Shown: in pieces, positions 48,110 through 59,490 of the stretch
Position numbering within the stretch: position 1 is the first letter of the stretch
Layout of the letters: each line of letters begins with the position of its first letter
Assembly: GCF_000471905.2 (NCBI RefSeq)
Contig: NW_006499751.1
Coordinates: forward strand, 2,378,685 to 2,442,684
DNA: 64,000 nt
Direction of reading: 5' to 3'
DNA from: Amborella trichopoda
Lineage: Eukaryota; Streptophyta; Magnoliopsida; Amborellales; Amborellaceae
Notes under the pieces: model-generated
The model's database searches: none
What the model saw: the letters and a program-made list of their open reading frames with translations, nothing else
Told to the model about the DNA's origin: nothing
Position numbers and translations under genes: made by a program

Positions 48110-49338
48110 TTTAATAGTGGGAGAGGATTTCCGGCGAGAGGAGGGAGAGGTTCCGGCGAGGACACAGGAACTTTCCAGCAAGGGGTCTCCCAGTGCTTCA
48201 GAGGCTCTGGGCAATGATGTTAGCATCTCCAAGCCTGTCACTGTTCCTTCATATCAGGAGGCGACCCCTGATCCTGGCATGGCGTCACCAGTTCAAGAGA
48301 TGGCTCTTGTGACAGCTGAGCCGATGCGTGAGCTAACACCGGTTTCACCCTCCCCAAGGAGGGCAAGTTTGGACTTGGCCACGTGCCTGGGGGAGAGTGC
48401 CCTTTCATAATTGGCAGAGCAAGTGAAACTACGAGTGGGGCTGTTGATGAAGGCCCTATTGCTGTTTAGGGGGAGAGCTTGGGGTTGATGAGGCACCTTA
48501 GCAACCTAAGGCAGTTGCTCCTGATGAGGTGGCAGAGGTCCTAGTTCCCATGTCGTCAGACGTTGAGACTCGATCAGGGCTCAAGGAGTCTAGCAACCTG
48601 GGCTTTGAAGTCATACCTCCAGAGGTGATCACAACCATGACAATCGTTCCTTCAACCTCAACTCCCGCAGCCGAGGTTACTTTAGTGACCTCACCTCCTA
48701 GCTCGACTTTGTCCAGGCCTATTTTCAGCTGGGAGTCCGGAATGATCGCGGACATGCTCCGTTTAGGTCTTCAACTGTTAAAAGAGCGGCCCTTTGCAAA
48801 ACTTGGCCATGCAGTCATGAAGCTGCGGCACTATGCCCTTACGATGAGTGCTCTGAGGGACGTGAAAGAAGTCTTCTCCTATTTTGACGTTGCCTTGAAT
48901 GAATTGGAGGGTTGGAGAGTGAAGGCAGAGGTGAGTGAGCTTGAGGGTGCCCAATTGTCCTCTTTGGAAGCCTCATTGGTGTGATGTCGCGAAGAGATGG
49001 ATGCATGTGCATAGAATAGGGATGTTCTGACTTCTCAAAAATTTGACCTCATCAAGAAGGCAGCAGCCCACTCTGTCAGGATGAAGGACATGAAGGCAGA
49101 GATCTCGAGGATGAAGAACGAGTTCATGGAGCTTGAGGAGAAGATGAGTCAATGGGTGGCTGAGGACAATCCCTTGACTAATGAGCTGTCAAGACTCACA
49201 TGTATTCTCGAGTCAGGGGCTACCTCCATAGAACAAGAGACACGGGCATTGGCCAAGCTCAAGGGGTGTGCTCAAGGGTCTAAGGCAGAGTTCGAGAGAG
49301 CTAGGGTGAAGATCGATGAGGTCATTGATCACTTTTAA
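48110..49338 (+). pseudogene. T2 extra ORF: coiled-coil tail without plant mobile domain
   Basis: Begins soon after the TATA box. A Pro/Ser/Glu-rich part (48.1-48.7 kb) leads to LPFAKL-type sequence (FAKLGHAVMKLRHYALTM, ~48800) and YFDVALNELEGWR (48880-48920), the same block as in T1. It is followed by a heptad-rich, likely coiled-coil stretch (MKDMKAEISRMKNEFMELEE, 49081-49140) to a stop at 49336-49338. The mobile-domain part present in T1 is absent. Broken, about three breaks. Confidence 0.6.
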
Positions 49339-49339
49339 A

Positions 49340-50100
49340 AGCGGCTTCACTCCCTCTTTCTCTTTCTTGTTTCTTACTTTAATTGTATACAAATAATTGT
49401 ACATCAAGTTGCTTATGAAATGACACCTTTGCTTTCGCTTGAGTTTGATTCCACCTTGTATTTCTCTATCCTTCATTGCTGTTCCCCAGGAGACTGTGAG
49501 CCATTAAGGGCCCTCCTTGTAGACACGTTTGCCTTCACACATGTCTTTTGACTTAAACGCCCTCTCGGGTTTTAAGTCCTTGGGGTGTGCGCCATCTCTG
49601 GTTTTCATAAGACCCTGGAAAGAATTTTTTTGTGGCACTTTTTCCCATGGGTTTTACGCCATGTCTTCCATTTTATTTTATTTATATTATTATTTTTTCT
49701 TTTATTTTTACTCACGATGCCCTCTCAGGTTTTCATCATGCCCATTTTTTATTTTGACGCTTCTTGCCCACGATAGCTAATGGTACTACCGTGTCCCATC
49801 ATTGTTTCTTTTCTTGAGATGTTTTTTCTCATGATGTCCTTTCAGGTTTTCATAATGCCTGTCTTTCTTTATTTTTGATGACTCTTGCTCACGAAAGCTG
49901 GTGGTGCTACCGCACTCCGTCATTTTATTTTGACGCTTTTACTCATGACGCCATTTAGAGTTTTCTTCATGTCCTTCTTTTTATTGAGAGAGATGAGAGA
50001 AGGTAGAATACCCGATTCCTCTTCTCGTCATGTGTTGAGTAGCAGCGGCTTCCATGACCTCGAAGGGAGCGATTTCCATTCCGCCTTTTAGTCCCTGATT
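49340..50100 (+). repeat. LTR-like repeats after the T2 ORF
   Basis: Four variants of CACGATGCCCTCTCAGGTTT followed by TCATCATGCCC lie at ~49560-49970, about 100 bp apart. The same units occur in T1 (32330-32500) and earlier in T2 (46380-46510). Confidence 0.65.
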
Positions 50101-50149
50101 GGTCAGAGCCCCATAATCCATCGTTCTCATGATGTGATGAGCCTGCTGA

Positions 50150-50970
50150 CTGTAGAGGCTCTAGTCGTGGGAGGTTTCGGCCTTCGGATGAGATAAGGAT
50201 TTTAGAGCCCCACTTTTGTCATGGCTCTTGACCTCTAGCATGAATCCTGTCAATGGTCTTGAAGTGGTCAGAGGGGCTTCTTCCATCTTGGCTTTCCCTT
50301 TTCGTATGGCCTTCAATTGATCTTGAAGGTCCTCGGCCTCCCTTCTTAGATCAGCAATGGCTGCTTAATTTAAGTGATGGAGTGGAGGAATAGGGCCATT
50401 AATAGACTTTTGGACTGATTCCTTCTTTTCCGAAGTATTTGGGAAATGCAACACTCGATGGAGACTGCATGAGTAGGCTGTCACTTAATTAAAAGATGTA
50501 TTATCCTCTACTTTTAAAGAGGCTGAGATGTACATAACCTTGCGGTCAGCCTGAGTGGATTTTGCAACTCTCTTTAATGCTTCTGCTTCAAGAAGGGAAA
50601 CACATATATGCAGAATCTTCTGACGATTTGATATGTACGAGACTCTTAGTGCTAGGGTATCTACTCCCATGACCTCCTTAGGCTCGACGGTAGTCACTGG
50701 TTCAACAACCAGCTGGGATGACTCTGAACTGGGAGAGGAGGGGAGAGCCTCATCTTTAGGGGAAGCAGGTAACGCTTCCGGAAGAGGGCATGGAGTGTTG
50801 GGGTGAATAGAGGTTAGAGGGAGAAGCTTGCCGTTTCTCTATTCTTATTTAAACATGCCCAAGAGCAGCCTTCATACATCCTCTATATCCTCATGTAAGG
50901 ATGCTTCTGTCTTTCTTACAGATCTTCGGTCATCATCATCTAGTTCTCGAGGTGATACCGGATCTACAAA
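50150..50970 (-). pseudogene. T3 region downstream of protease
   Basis: Minus-strand reading gives a low-complexity Pro/Ser/Glu stretch, then ALRVSYISNRQKILHICVSL (~50650-50590) and a predicted coiled coil EAEDLQDQLKAIRKGKAKME (~50330-50270). I recognise no domain; the position suggests the protease-RT connector. Confidence 0.4.
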
Positions 50971-51035
50971 GTAGTACTTTGCATCAGAATAATGTGTCTC
51001 ATAATGGGGAATGGTCTTTTATCAGCATAGACCAT

Positions 51036-51663
51036 CTACTGCCTTCCATCCCGACTGTACTTAAACCACTGATGAAGCATGGATAGAACCAACCCCTGGT
51101 GATGCATCCAAGGGCAACCGAGGAGGATGTTGTAAGAGGTTTCAGTGTCGATCACATGGAATTGAGCGTAATCGTTTAATTCATCGATATTGAGATGGAG
51201 GCAAACAGTGATGGCCGATTTTTCTCTCGACTGATTGAACCCCTGAACTGTGATGTTCATCGATGTGAGGTCATCAGATCCCAACCCTAGGTGGGTAAGA
51301 ATTCTTCTCGGGATGAGATTAATTGTTGATCCCCCATTCAACATAATTCGGATTATGGGACACGCATGCAACTCTCCGGTTACAAAGAGGCTGGATGTGG
51401 AACTTTCCACCCAACTGAAGGTCATCATCCGAGAAGGTGACGACCAAACAGTTGTTTAGGATTGCAGGGTCCACTTCGATGGGCTCTACTTCGGTCTCAT
51501 ATACTTCGGGCCAGGAGAGAGCTTGGATGAGGGCCATATAGTAGTCTCTCGAGAGCATAAGGGCATCATAGATGCTGAAGAGGTCATGGAGCTTCCTCAG
51601 GTGCCCAACCCCATCATACTTGACCTTGTCATCGTCAACCCTTTGAACTCCTAGACCCACCAC
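51036..51663 (-). pseudogene. T3 aspartic protease (retropepsin-like)
   Basis: Minus-strand reading contains a retropepsin-type core, STINLIPRRILTHLGL, and later SYNILLGCPWMHHQGLV (~51139-51089), the (Y/F)NxLLGRPW signature of Tat-lineage proteases. An upstream segment (SWPEVYETEVEPIEVDPAIL) fits the Tat connector. Confidence 0.75.
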
Positions 51664-51699
51664 GAGTTTGGATGGTAGGGAAGGTTGTGGGGTAGGCTT

Positions 51700-52440
51700 A
51701 GGTGGTGGAAAGCTGTTCTGGGGTACCAGTTAACTTTGTTGTGCAGTTGACATGGATTGGAGAGGTTATATGGATTGGGTAGGCAAAGGTTGCGGAATTG
51801 GATTTGGTGCCGACTAGTTAGGTCGTGCGGCTGAGTCCAGTGTCGATTGGTTTGATTGGGTAGTAACAGTATGTGCTGGCAGAGTGGAGGTTAAGGGTCT
51901 GAAGATGGTTTGGTGTATGGAACCAATGGTGGTCCCGGGTATTTGAGGAGTGGTGGTGGATTGGTTGGGGTATTTGAGTATGGGAGTGGCAGACCATGAT
52001 ACTTCAAGAGTCTTGGTTTCTGCATGAGTGGCTGTAACCTCCTCCCTAACCTTAGACTGATTTGATCAACGTTGGTCATTGTTTCAGAGATCTGCACCAT
52101 ATGACATGCTTCATGAGAGTGGAAGTTTTTCCCTCTTGACTTTTCAGCCGATGCTCGAGCTCAAGCTCAGGAGGCCATTGGGATTTCTCGGGCTTAAAGT
52201 CCCTGTGTTGCTCGATATGCTCCTTGGTAATGGGAGGAGACTTCTTGTTGGCTATAGACGCCAAGGCGTCGGCGACTGTCAGGAACCCAGTGGCTTGGGC
52301 CACCGTCTTTTTCAGCTGTTTTCGATGCCGCCTACTTATGTTGCAGCTTTTTAGTTCTTTGTCAAGAGCCTCAAAGTTTGGGCATTCAAAAGTCAGACCT
52401 GCAAAAGACCTGTTAGAAGAAGAAGAAGAAGAAGGGGTAG
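51700..52440 (-). pseudogene. T3 linker, left of the nested element
   Basis: Pro-rich minus-strand coding (YHGLPLPYSNTPTNPPPLL, ~52000) and a segment near 52300-52080 (FLTVADALASIANKKSPPIT). It continues on the other side of the nested Tekay element at 59491. Confidence 0.5.
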
Positions 52441-52445
52441 AAGGG
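52441..52445. repeat. Target-site duplication AAGGG (left)
   Basis: Repeats exactly at 59486-59490, immediately outside the two ends of the nested element. Confidence 0.82.
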
Positions 52446-54200
52446 TGTCATGACCCCACCCCCTACCGCCTATAGTACTTGTCGGAGGGCAATAGGGTAT
52501 GAAATCGCTACTAGAGGTAGCGAATGCCACTCAGGTGGGAGTGCACTCAACATCTTAAGAAGAATGAATCAAAGAAAACCATGAAAGAAAAACAAAACTC
52601 CAATCACACAACCACAAAATAAAACTGGACAACCAAGCTCCAGATAGTAAATATATATAAGAGATCCAAAGGTATTACAAATATGTCCAGGGCTTCAAAG
52701 GCCCAATAACATTTACAAGACTTCAAAAATAGACAAGAACTATATGGCCACCACCACATAAAACATACAATCAAAAGCCCGGAGCTCCAACCACCAGTCA
52801 TTATCACCAAGCTGTCCGTCCTCCACCCACGGCTATCGCTCTACATAGTTGAAAGATGAAAGAGTGAGCTGTAAAGCTTAGTAAATAGATCAAGTTGCCA
52901 TGCCCTCCTGCCTATGAACATTCTCTCATAACAATATTCAGGGTGCTATGCAATTCTTGTCAAACCTGAGCCATGTATCAAAATCATCTCTACCAGTGTG
53001 TAGTGCATAAATCATAGTAAAGCAATGATAGATTAGATCAATCATATATGATAAGAAGCAGAGGTCAATTTAGTCATTCAACCATACAAGTCTTAATAGA
53101 ATCGACATATTTAGGAAAGTAACAACAATTTACAACTAACTCACTCCCTAGTTCCCCTACTCCCGAAGTAGAAGTTCTATCCATCAACTAAGCCAATCCT
53201 ATTGCTTAAGACTTCTACGATCACTCTGGAGGGAAAACAATGACAAATGGTGACCTGTTTGTTTATGCCTTCACACACACACACACACACAGTCCCCAAC
53301 GCGCTTTGGGGCTATTGATAGGCGGTGGCCTTGTAAGACACGACCCTCTCCTTATGCCCTCCTAACGAGAGAGCATCACACTACCAAAGGACGTAGTGCC
53401 CACATAGATTTTGGGGGGCGCTAACCTTCCAAATTTCCATCACATTCTAAATACCTTCCTATCATGGAAGTTAGGGAAAGATCACAGCTGTCGACACCAT
53501 CATATTATGGGCATGTCTTATTACAACCATGCACATTCATCATTTCACAGGCATGTCTTATTACAATCATGCACATTCATCATTTCACAGGCATGTCTTA
53601 TTACAACCATTCACATTCATTATTTCATAATAGAACATATCATAATAGAGCATAATTCAGGCACACATATCATCGAGCTCGTTAGCACAAAAGGCATCAT
53701 CAGGTTATTTTTCTGGTCTTTCACAGTAACCACAATCCACCTTTAGGGGCATAACAGAAAATTCAGAAGTCATTTAGACCCAAGACTATTTATTTAACAA
53801 TTTTAGCTCATGAAAACACAATTTTTGTGAAGGGGGTGACCCTAAAATTTGGCTTAAAGCTTATTAAACTGCTTGATCTTCTTTGAGTACAGTTCCAGTT
53901 TTTACAGCAGAAATTCAAGTGTAACGTTCTCATAAAATGATGGGCATAACTTTCAAATTATAGAAACTTTTATCATAGTTCCAAAACCATTTTAAAAATA
54001 AACTCACTTATCTTTTATTTAGAAGTGGTTTGACTCCAGTCTGACATATTTTGGCTGGTGAACTGCTTCACACAAAGATATATAAAGTTCTTGAACGTTC
54101 ATTTCACAATCCTGGTATACTATCAAAAATGACTGATAACTTTCAAACCAAAAGAGATATTTACAAGAGGTATGTTCCATATTAAAATAAATTCAAAGAG
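52446..54200 (-). repeat. Nested element: left (3') LTR
   Basis: Aligns base by base with 56312-58082: same CATACTTGTCGGAGGGCAAT-type start, same (AC)n site (53273-53290 vs 57175-57186), same TTTCAAACCAAAAGAGATAT near 54140 and 58020. It covers only part of the 3.17-kb right LTR. Confidence 0.88.
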
Positions 54201-54204
54201 GTAA

Positions 54205-54687
54205 TTAGTCAATCCGAACGGCATTATTAAAAACTAATAGTGGCAATATCGGGTTTTGAAAGCTGTCTTGGGAACATCTCCCTCCCTGACCTTTGTTGAT
54301 GATAACCCGTTTGGAGATCAATCTTAGAGAACACTTGGGCCCTTGAAGCTGATCAAAGAGGTCATCAATTCTAGGTAGGGGGTACTTAGTCTTTACTGTT
54401 ACTTGTTTCAATTGCCTATAGTCTATGCAAAGCCTCATGGACCCATCCTTCTTCTTCACAAAGAGAACTGGCTCACCCCAAGGTGACACACTGGGTCGGA
54501 TGAACCCCTTCTCGAACAACTCCTGTAATTGCTCTTTCAGCTCCTTCAATTCTGCTGGGGCCATCCTATATGGGGCTTTAGAGATGGGAGCAGTACCAAG
54601 GACCACATCCATCTCAAACTCTATGTTCCTTACTGGAGGCAAAGAGGATAACTCTTCAAGAAAAACTTCTAGGTATTGTCGTACCAC
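54205..54687 (-). pseudogene. Nested element: reverse transcriptase start
   Basis: Contains [40 protein letters not shown] and [20 protein letters not shown], diagnostic of Tekay/Del-type chromovirus RT. Only the N-terminal part of RT is present. Confidence 0.92.
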
Positions 54688-54708
54688 TGGTATCTCTTAT
54701 ACCTTGGA

Positions 54709-55347
54709 TTAGACATCCCGATTTTCTACCACATAAGCTAAGTATCCAACATATCCTTGAACCAAATGACGGTAAGCCCGAAGGGCCGAAATAAAATGTA
54801 GAGGGGGACCATCCTTGGTGCTAACAAAGTGCAGCTCAGGTTGTTTAAGGCATTTAAAGGTCACTGTTTTATTATAACAGTCAATATATGTAGACAACCA
54901 GTCCATGCCCAATATAACATCAAAATCCTGAATATCTGAAAATATCAATTCTATGGGCAAGACACACCTCTCTAACAAAACCCCACACTATTTGTATACC
55001 ATATTTGTTTCCATAGAATCCTCCATAGGTGTGCACACTACTCAAGTACAGTCAAGAAGTAAAGGTTCAACATTTATATGACATGAAAAGAGAGGTGCAA
55101 TAAAAGACTGAGAGGAACCATGGTCAATCAAAATTCTAGCCTCGCTACCACATACAAAGAGCTCACCTTGGATCATTGAGGTAGATGCCTTCGCCTCTTG
55201 CTCCGTAAGAGCAAACTCTCGACCTTGAATCTTTGGTCTATCCTTGAGCTTTGTCATGGGGCAGTTCTTAATTAGGTGGCCATGCTTGCCATATCGATAG
55301 CATGTTATCGACTTCTTATAACACTTAGCAGAAGAATGGTTGTTCAA
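54709..55347 (-). pseudogene. Nested element: CCHC zinc knuckle and protease
   Basis: The nucleocapsid knuckle CYRYGKHGHLIKNCP is at ~55302-55258. A retropepsin-like region follows: active-site area at ~55140-55100, then FDVILGMDWLSTYIDCYN near 54925-54872, which is the usual gypsy gag-pol order. Confidence 0.85.
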
Positions 55348-55359
55348 TCCATAATATGA

Positions 55360-56198
55360 CTAGGCTGGGCATCGATTATCCCTTACATCTCCCGGAAAGG
55401 TCTTTTGAGTTTTCATATTGCCCTGACTAGGCCTTCCCCTGAAGTCCCTCCTAGGAGGCGGCCGAATCTTCCTCCCAACGCTTTCAGACGGTGCGGACCT
55501 TACTCTCCCTTCCTTCCTCAACCAGAACTCCTCACAATATTTCTCAATCATTAAGGCTAGGTCCACTAATGGGGAGAACATCTTTAGGTTGGCTGACATT
55601 ACCCTTCCTCGGATATCTGGCTTGAGGTCCCTCTCCAACTTACTCACCTTATGTGCCTCTGTGTTGATTATATGGGGTGCATACCGAGAGAGCTCTGCAA
55701 ATTTGGCTTCATATTGTTCTACCGATAGTCTCCCTTGTTGTAAGTCAATAAATTCCACTTCTTTCCTTTCTCGGACAGAATCGGGAAAATACTTCTCGTC
55801 AAATGCCACTAGAAAGTTCTCTCAGGTGGCTGCAGTCCCTGTCTCCACCTAGGACTGCTTCACCGAGCTCCACTAATGCTCAGCATCCCCTTCCAGCATA
55901 AAGGTTCTCAACTGACTTTTTGCACATCAGATCATTGTAAAACTTCAAAAATATTCTCTACTTGCCTCGTCCATCTTTCAACCCCTTCTAATTTTCCATG
56001 TCTCGAGAATGCTGGGGGCGCAAGTCTCCTGAACCTCTCAATCACTCCACTATCTGCTTGGTCTGGGGCAGAAGTAGCCGGGGCCAGCATATAGTCCTTC
56101 ATCATTTGAGTCATGGCCCTAAGCGTCTTGAAGAGTTCTCTTAAGGCCTCCGTGTTTCCATTACTCGAGCTCGAGTTGTTGGCACGAGACCTCTTCAT
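55360..56198 (-). pseudogene. Nested element: gag capsid region
   Basis: Minus-strand reading gives FRRLAPPAFSRHGKLEGVER near 56040, then FDEKYFPDSVRERKEVEFID and QGRLSVEQYEAKFAELSRYA (55805-55690), the Retrotrans_gag domain of Tekay-like elements. Confidence 0.88.
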
Positions 56199-56294
56199 CT
56201 TTGACTTAAAATCAGAACACCTAGTTACTAGCCTATCAAAAACCTCCCTAAGGACACTTCTAAGACTCTCTAGGCAAATAATCCTATCCTGGCA

Positions 56295-56306
56295 GCTCTG
56301 ATACCA
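56295..56306 (-). promoter_or_regulatory. Primer-binding site (initiator tRNA-Met)
   Basis: Minus strand TGGTATCAGAGC, five bases downstream of the LTR end at 56312; this is the standard plant tRNA-iMet primer site. Confidence 0.92.
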
Positions 56307-58829
56307 TAAATTGTCATAACCCCACCCCTACCAACTACCATACTTGTCGGAGGGCAATAGGGTGCAGGACCGCGATCGGAGTAGCAAATGCCACTCATGT
56401 GGGAGTGCGCTCAATGCCTTAATAAGAATGAATCAAAGCAAACCACGAAAGAAAAATAAAACTCCAATCACACAACCACAAAATAAAACTGGACAACCAA
56501 GCTCCAGACATTATCTATATAATATATATATATATATACGAGATCCAAAGGTATTACAGATATGTCGAGGGCTTCAAACGCCCAATAACATTTACATGAA
56601 TTCAAAAATAAACAAGAAATATATGGCCACCGCCATCTAAAAACATACAATTGAAAAGACTTCCACCAAAAGCCTGGAGCTCCAACCATCAGTCGCAATC
56701 AGCAAGCCACCCGTCCTCCACCCATGACTATCACTCTACATAAATGAAAGATGAAAGAATGAGCTGTAAAACCCAGTAAATAGATCAAGTCACCATGCCC
56801 TCCTACCTATGAACATTCTCTCATAACAATATTCAGGGTGCTATGCAATCCTTATCAAACATGAGCCATATATCAAAATCATCTCTACCAGTGTGTAGTG
56901 CATAAATCATAGTAAAGCATTGACAGATCAGATCAATCATATATGTTACGAAGAAGAGGTCAATTTAGTCATTCAACCATACAAGTCATAACATAATCGA
57001 CATATTTAGGCAAGTAACAACAATTTACAACTACCTCACTCCCTAGTTCCCCTACTCCCGAAGTAGAAGTCCTATCCACCAGGCCAAGCTAATCCCATTG
57101 CTTAGGACTTCTACCATCACTCAGAAGGGAAAACAATGACAAATATATGACCCATTTCATAATGCCTTCACATATACACACACACAGTCCCCAACACGCT
57201 TTGGGGCTTTTGATAGGCGGTGGCCTTGAAAGACACGACCCTCTCCTTATGCCCTCCTGGCGAGAGAGCGTCAAACGACCAAAGGATGACCCAATGCATA
57301 ATATCCACATAGATTTTGGGGGGCATGACCCTCCCAAATTTCCACCACATCCTAACTTCCTTCCTATCATGGAAGTTAGGGAAAGATCACAGCTGTTGGC
57401 ACCATCATATTCGGGGCATGTCTTATTACAATCATGCACATTCATCATTTCACAGGCATGTCTTATTACTACCATGCACATTCATTATTTCGTATGCGTG
57501 TCTTATTACAACTATGCACATTCATAATTTCATAATAGAACATATCATAACAGAGTATAATTTAGGCACACATATCATCGAGCTCATTAGCTCAAAAGGC
57601 ATCATCAGGTTACTTTTCTGGTGTTTCACAGTAACCACAGTCCGCCTTTAGGGGTGCAACAAGAAATTTAGAAGTCATTTAAATCCAAGACCACTTTTTT
57701 AACAATTTCAACTGGGTGACCCCAAATATTGGCTTAATGCTTATCAAACTGCTTGATCTTCTTCGAGTATAGTTCCTATTTTTACAACTGGAATTCCAGT
57801 GTGAAATTCTCATAGAATGAAGGGCATAACTTATAAATTATAGAAAATTTTATATAGTTCCAAAATTATTTTTAAAATAGACTCAGTTATCTTTTATTTG
57901 GAAGTTTTTTTACTCCATTCTGACATATTTTGGTCAGTGAACAGCTTCATACAAATACATATAAAGTTCCTGGAAATTCATTTCACAATCCTAGCATACT
58001 GTACAAAATGACTCATAACTTTCAAACCAAAAGAGATATTACCAAGAGGTCTTTTCCATCTTAAAAAACATTCAAAGGGGTACGTTTCCAAAAACTTTCG
58101 TGATCAACATAGATGTTTTTAATGCTCAATTAATCACACAAATGAAAGTCACAGTTCTAGAAAGTTCTTATCTTCACAACAGAAATTTCCAGGTTAACAT
58201 TCTCATAGAAAAATGGGCATAACTTCCAATCCACATTGAATTTTATCAAGGTTCCATAACCATTTTTAGAATAGACTCATTATCTTTCATTTATAAATAC
58301 TTTGACTCCATTTGGATATAGTTTTCTCAGTGAAAAGTTCCACAGAAAAACACATAATAGTTCTGGAAATGCATTTCACAATTTTGGCATACTTCAGAGA
58401 ATAACTTATAAATTTCAAACCAAAAAAGGTATTAACAAGAGGTAATTTTCATCTTAAAATAGATTCAAAGGGGTGATTTTACACAAAATTTCATGATCAA
58501 CAGATATTTTTTCAATACTCAATGGATCACACAAATACGAGTCACAGTTTTGAAAAACAGGGCACATTTAAGCAAGGTTTCAATAGCATATATCCACACC
58601 CATATTCACAATCACATTCATATTCATACATGAATTTCATACTTGATGAACTAAGTAAACATGCATCAAATAAAATCATGTAAGCATGGAAGTTATATAT
58701 ACTTACAACACAAAGTAAACTCCCAAACTGCCTAAACAAGCTTCCCTTAAAAAATGCAAAGTTTCTTAAGGCTAAGAGGGAGGACATGGGTGAGAAAGAG
58801 TAAAATTTATGGAGAGGTGTGAATGGGAG

Positions 58830-58838
58830 TATATATAA
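58830..58838 (-). promoter_or_regulatory. TATA box in the nested element's 5' LTR
   Basis: Minus strand reads GCTTATATATACTCCC, about 650 bp from the LTR start, upstream of a CT-rich stretch; a plausible U3 core promoter. Confidence 0.55.
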
Positions 58839-58929
58839 GCAAAAGAGAGGGGGCGACAACATGAAGTAGACACTTGGCACATAAGACGCATGCATGTGCT
58901 AGAGAGAGAAGAAATTTCCCCTGGACTGG

Positions 58930-59440
58930 TGCACTCAGCAGCGTCTCATGCTTGGCGGCGTTGCGTGCTCGGTAGTGTCGCACGCTTGACAGTGTTGTAT
59001 GCTCAACAGCATCGCGTGTTCAGCGGCATTGCGTGCTCGACAGTGTCGTGCGCTCGGTAGCATTGTGCACTCAATGGCAATGAGTGTTGTGCACTTGGCA
59101 GTGTCATGCACTTGGCAGTGTTGCATGCTCGCTTAGCAGCATTGCGCGCTCAACAATGTTATGTGCTCTGCAGTGTCATGCGCTTGGCAGCATGGCGTGC
59201 TTTGCAGTGTTGCGTGCTCGGCTGCGTCGTACGCTTGGTAGCGTTGTGTGCTTATAGCATTATGCGCTTGGCAACGTTGCGCATTCAACAACATCGAGCG
59301 GTTGGCAGCGTCGCGAGCTTGACAACATTGTGTGCTCGGCAGTGTTGTGTGCTCGACAGCGTCACGCACTTGGCAGCGTCGTGCACTCGACAACATTGTG
59401 CACTCAGCAGCGTCACATGCTCGGCCACTCATGCCGATGA
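58930..59440. repeat. 17-bp minisatellite in the LTR (GCAGTGTTGCGTGCTCG)
   Basis: About 30 units of 17 bp (16-19), e.g. GGCAGCGTTGTGTGCTC, GACAGTGTCGTGCGCTC. GC-rich in an AT-rich LTR. Because 17 is not a multiple of 3 and few units carry stops, open frames of over 100 codons occur on both strands (59106-59606 +, 59459-59133 -); these are by-products, not genes. Confidence 0.9.
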
Positions 59441-59485
59441 CTCGCCAGTGCACTACCATAAGCTGGAAAAGCCTGGGTCCTTACA

Positions 59486-59490
59486 AAGGG
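59486..59490. repeat. Target-site duplication AAGGG (right)
   Basis: Exact partner of 52441-52445. Confidence 0.82.

Larger units (their letters stand above)
44181..50100 (+). mobile_element. Tat/Ogre-like fragment T2 (LTR-like block plus tail ORF)
   Basis: It matches the T1 LTR-like block from about 44181, then carries its own minisatellites, a TATA box at 48048 and, at 48.1-49.34 kb, an ORF matching only the tail of T1's extra ORF. At 49.5-50.0 kb, ATGCCCTCTCAGGTTTTCATC-type repeats return, like those at 32.3 and 46.4 kb, which suggests a further LTR piece. No gag or pol. T1 and T2 are too different to be the LTR pair of one insertion; they look like two subfamilies. Limits are approximate. 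Confidence 0.6.
52446..59485 (-). mobile_element. Tekay/Del-like Ty3/gypsy element nested in T3
   Basis: 7040 bp between AAGGG duplications. On the minus strand: LTR from 59485 (TGTAAGGACCC) to 56312 (GGTTATGACA), a primer site for initiator tRNA-Met at 56306-56295, gag, CCHC knuckle, protease and the start of RT, then a second LTR ending at 52446. The internal region is only about 2.1 kb; the rest of pol is absent, and the left LTR is shorter than the right. A hand count gives about two dozen differences in the first ~190 aligned LTR bases (52446 vs 56312), so the insertion is old but younger than T3. Broken, about ten breaks. Confidence 0.88.
56312..59485 (-). repeat. Nested element: right (5') LTR
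   Basis: 3174 bp, minus strand TGTAAGGACCC...GGGGTTATGACA. Near its start lies the 17-bp array (58930-59440). A TATA box (minus TTATATATA, 58830-58838) follows, then the body shared with the left LTR. AAGGG at 59486-59490 closes the target duplication. Confidence 0.88.

Noticed and set aside
30722-50100. T1 and T2 LTR-like blocks as the two LTRs of one insertion
   Set aside because: Similarity is patchy, the arrays have different architecture, and the ORF tails differ strongly at the protein level; two related elements fit better.
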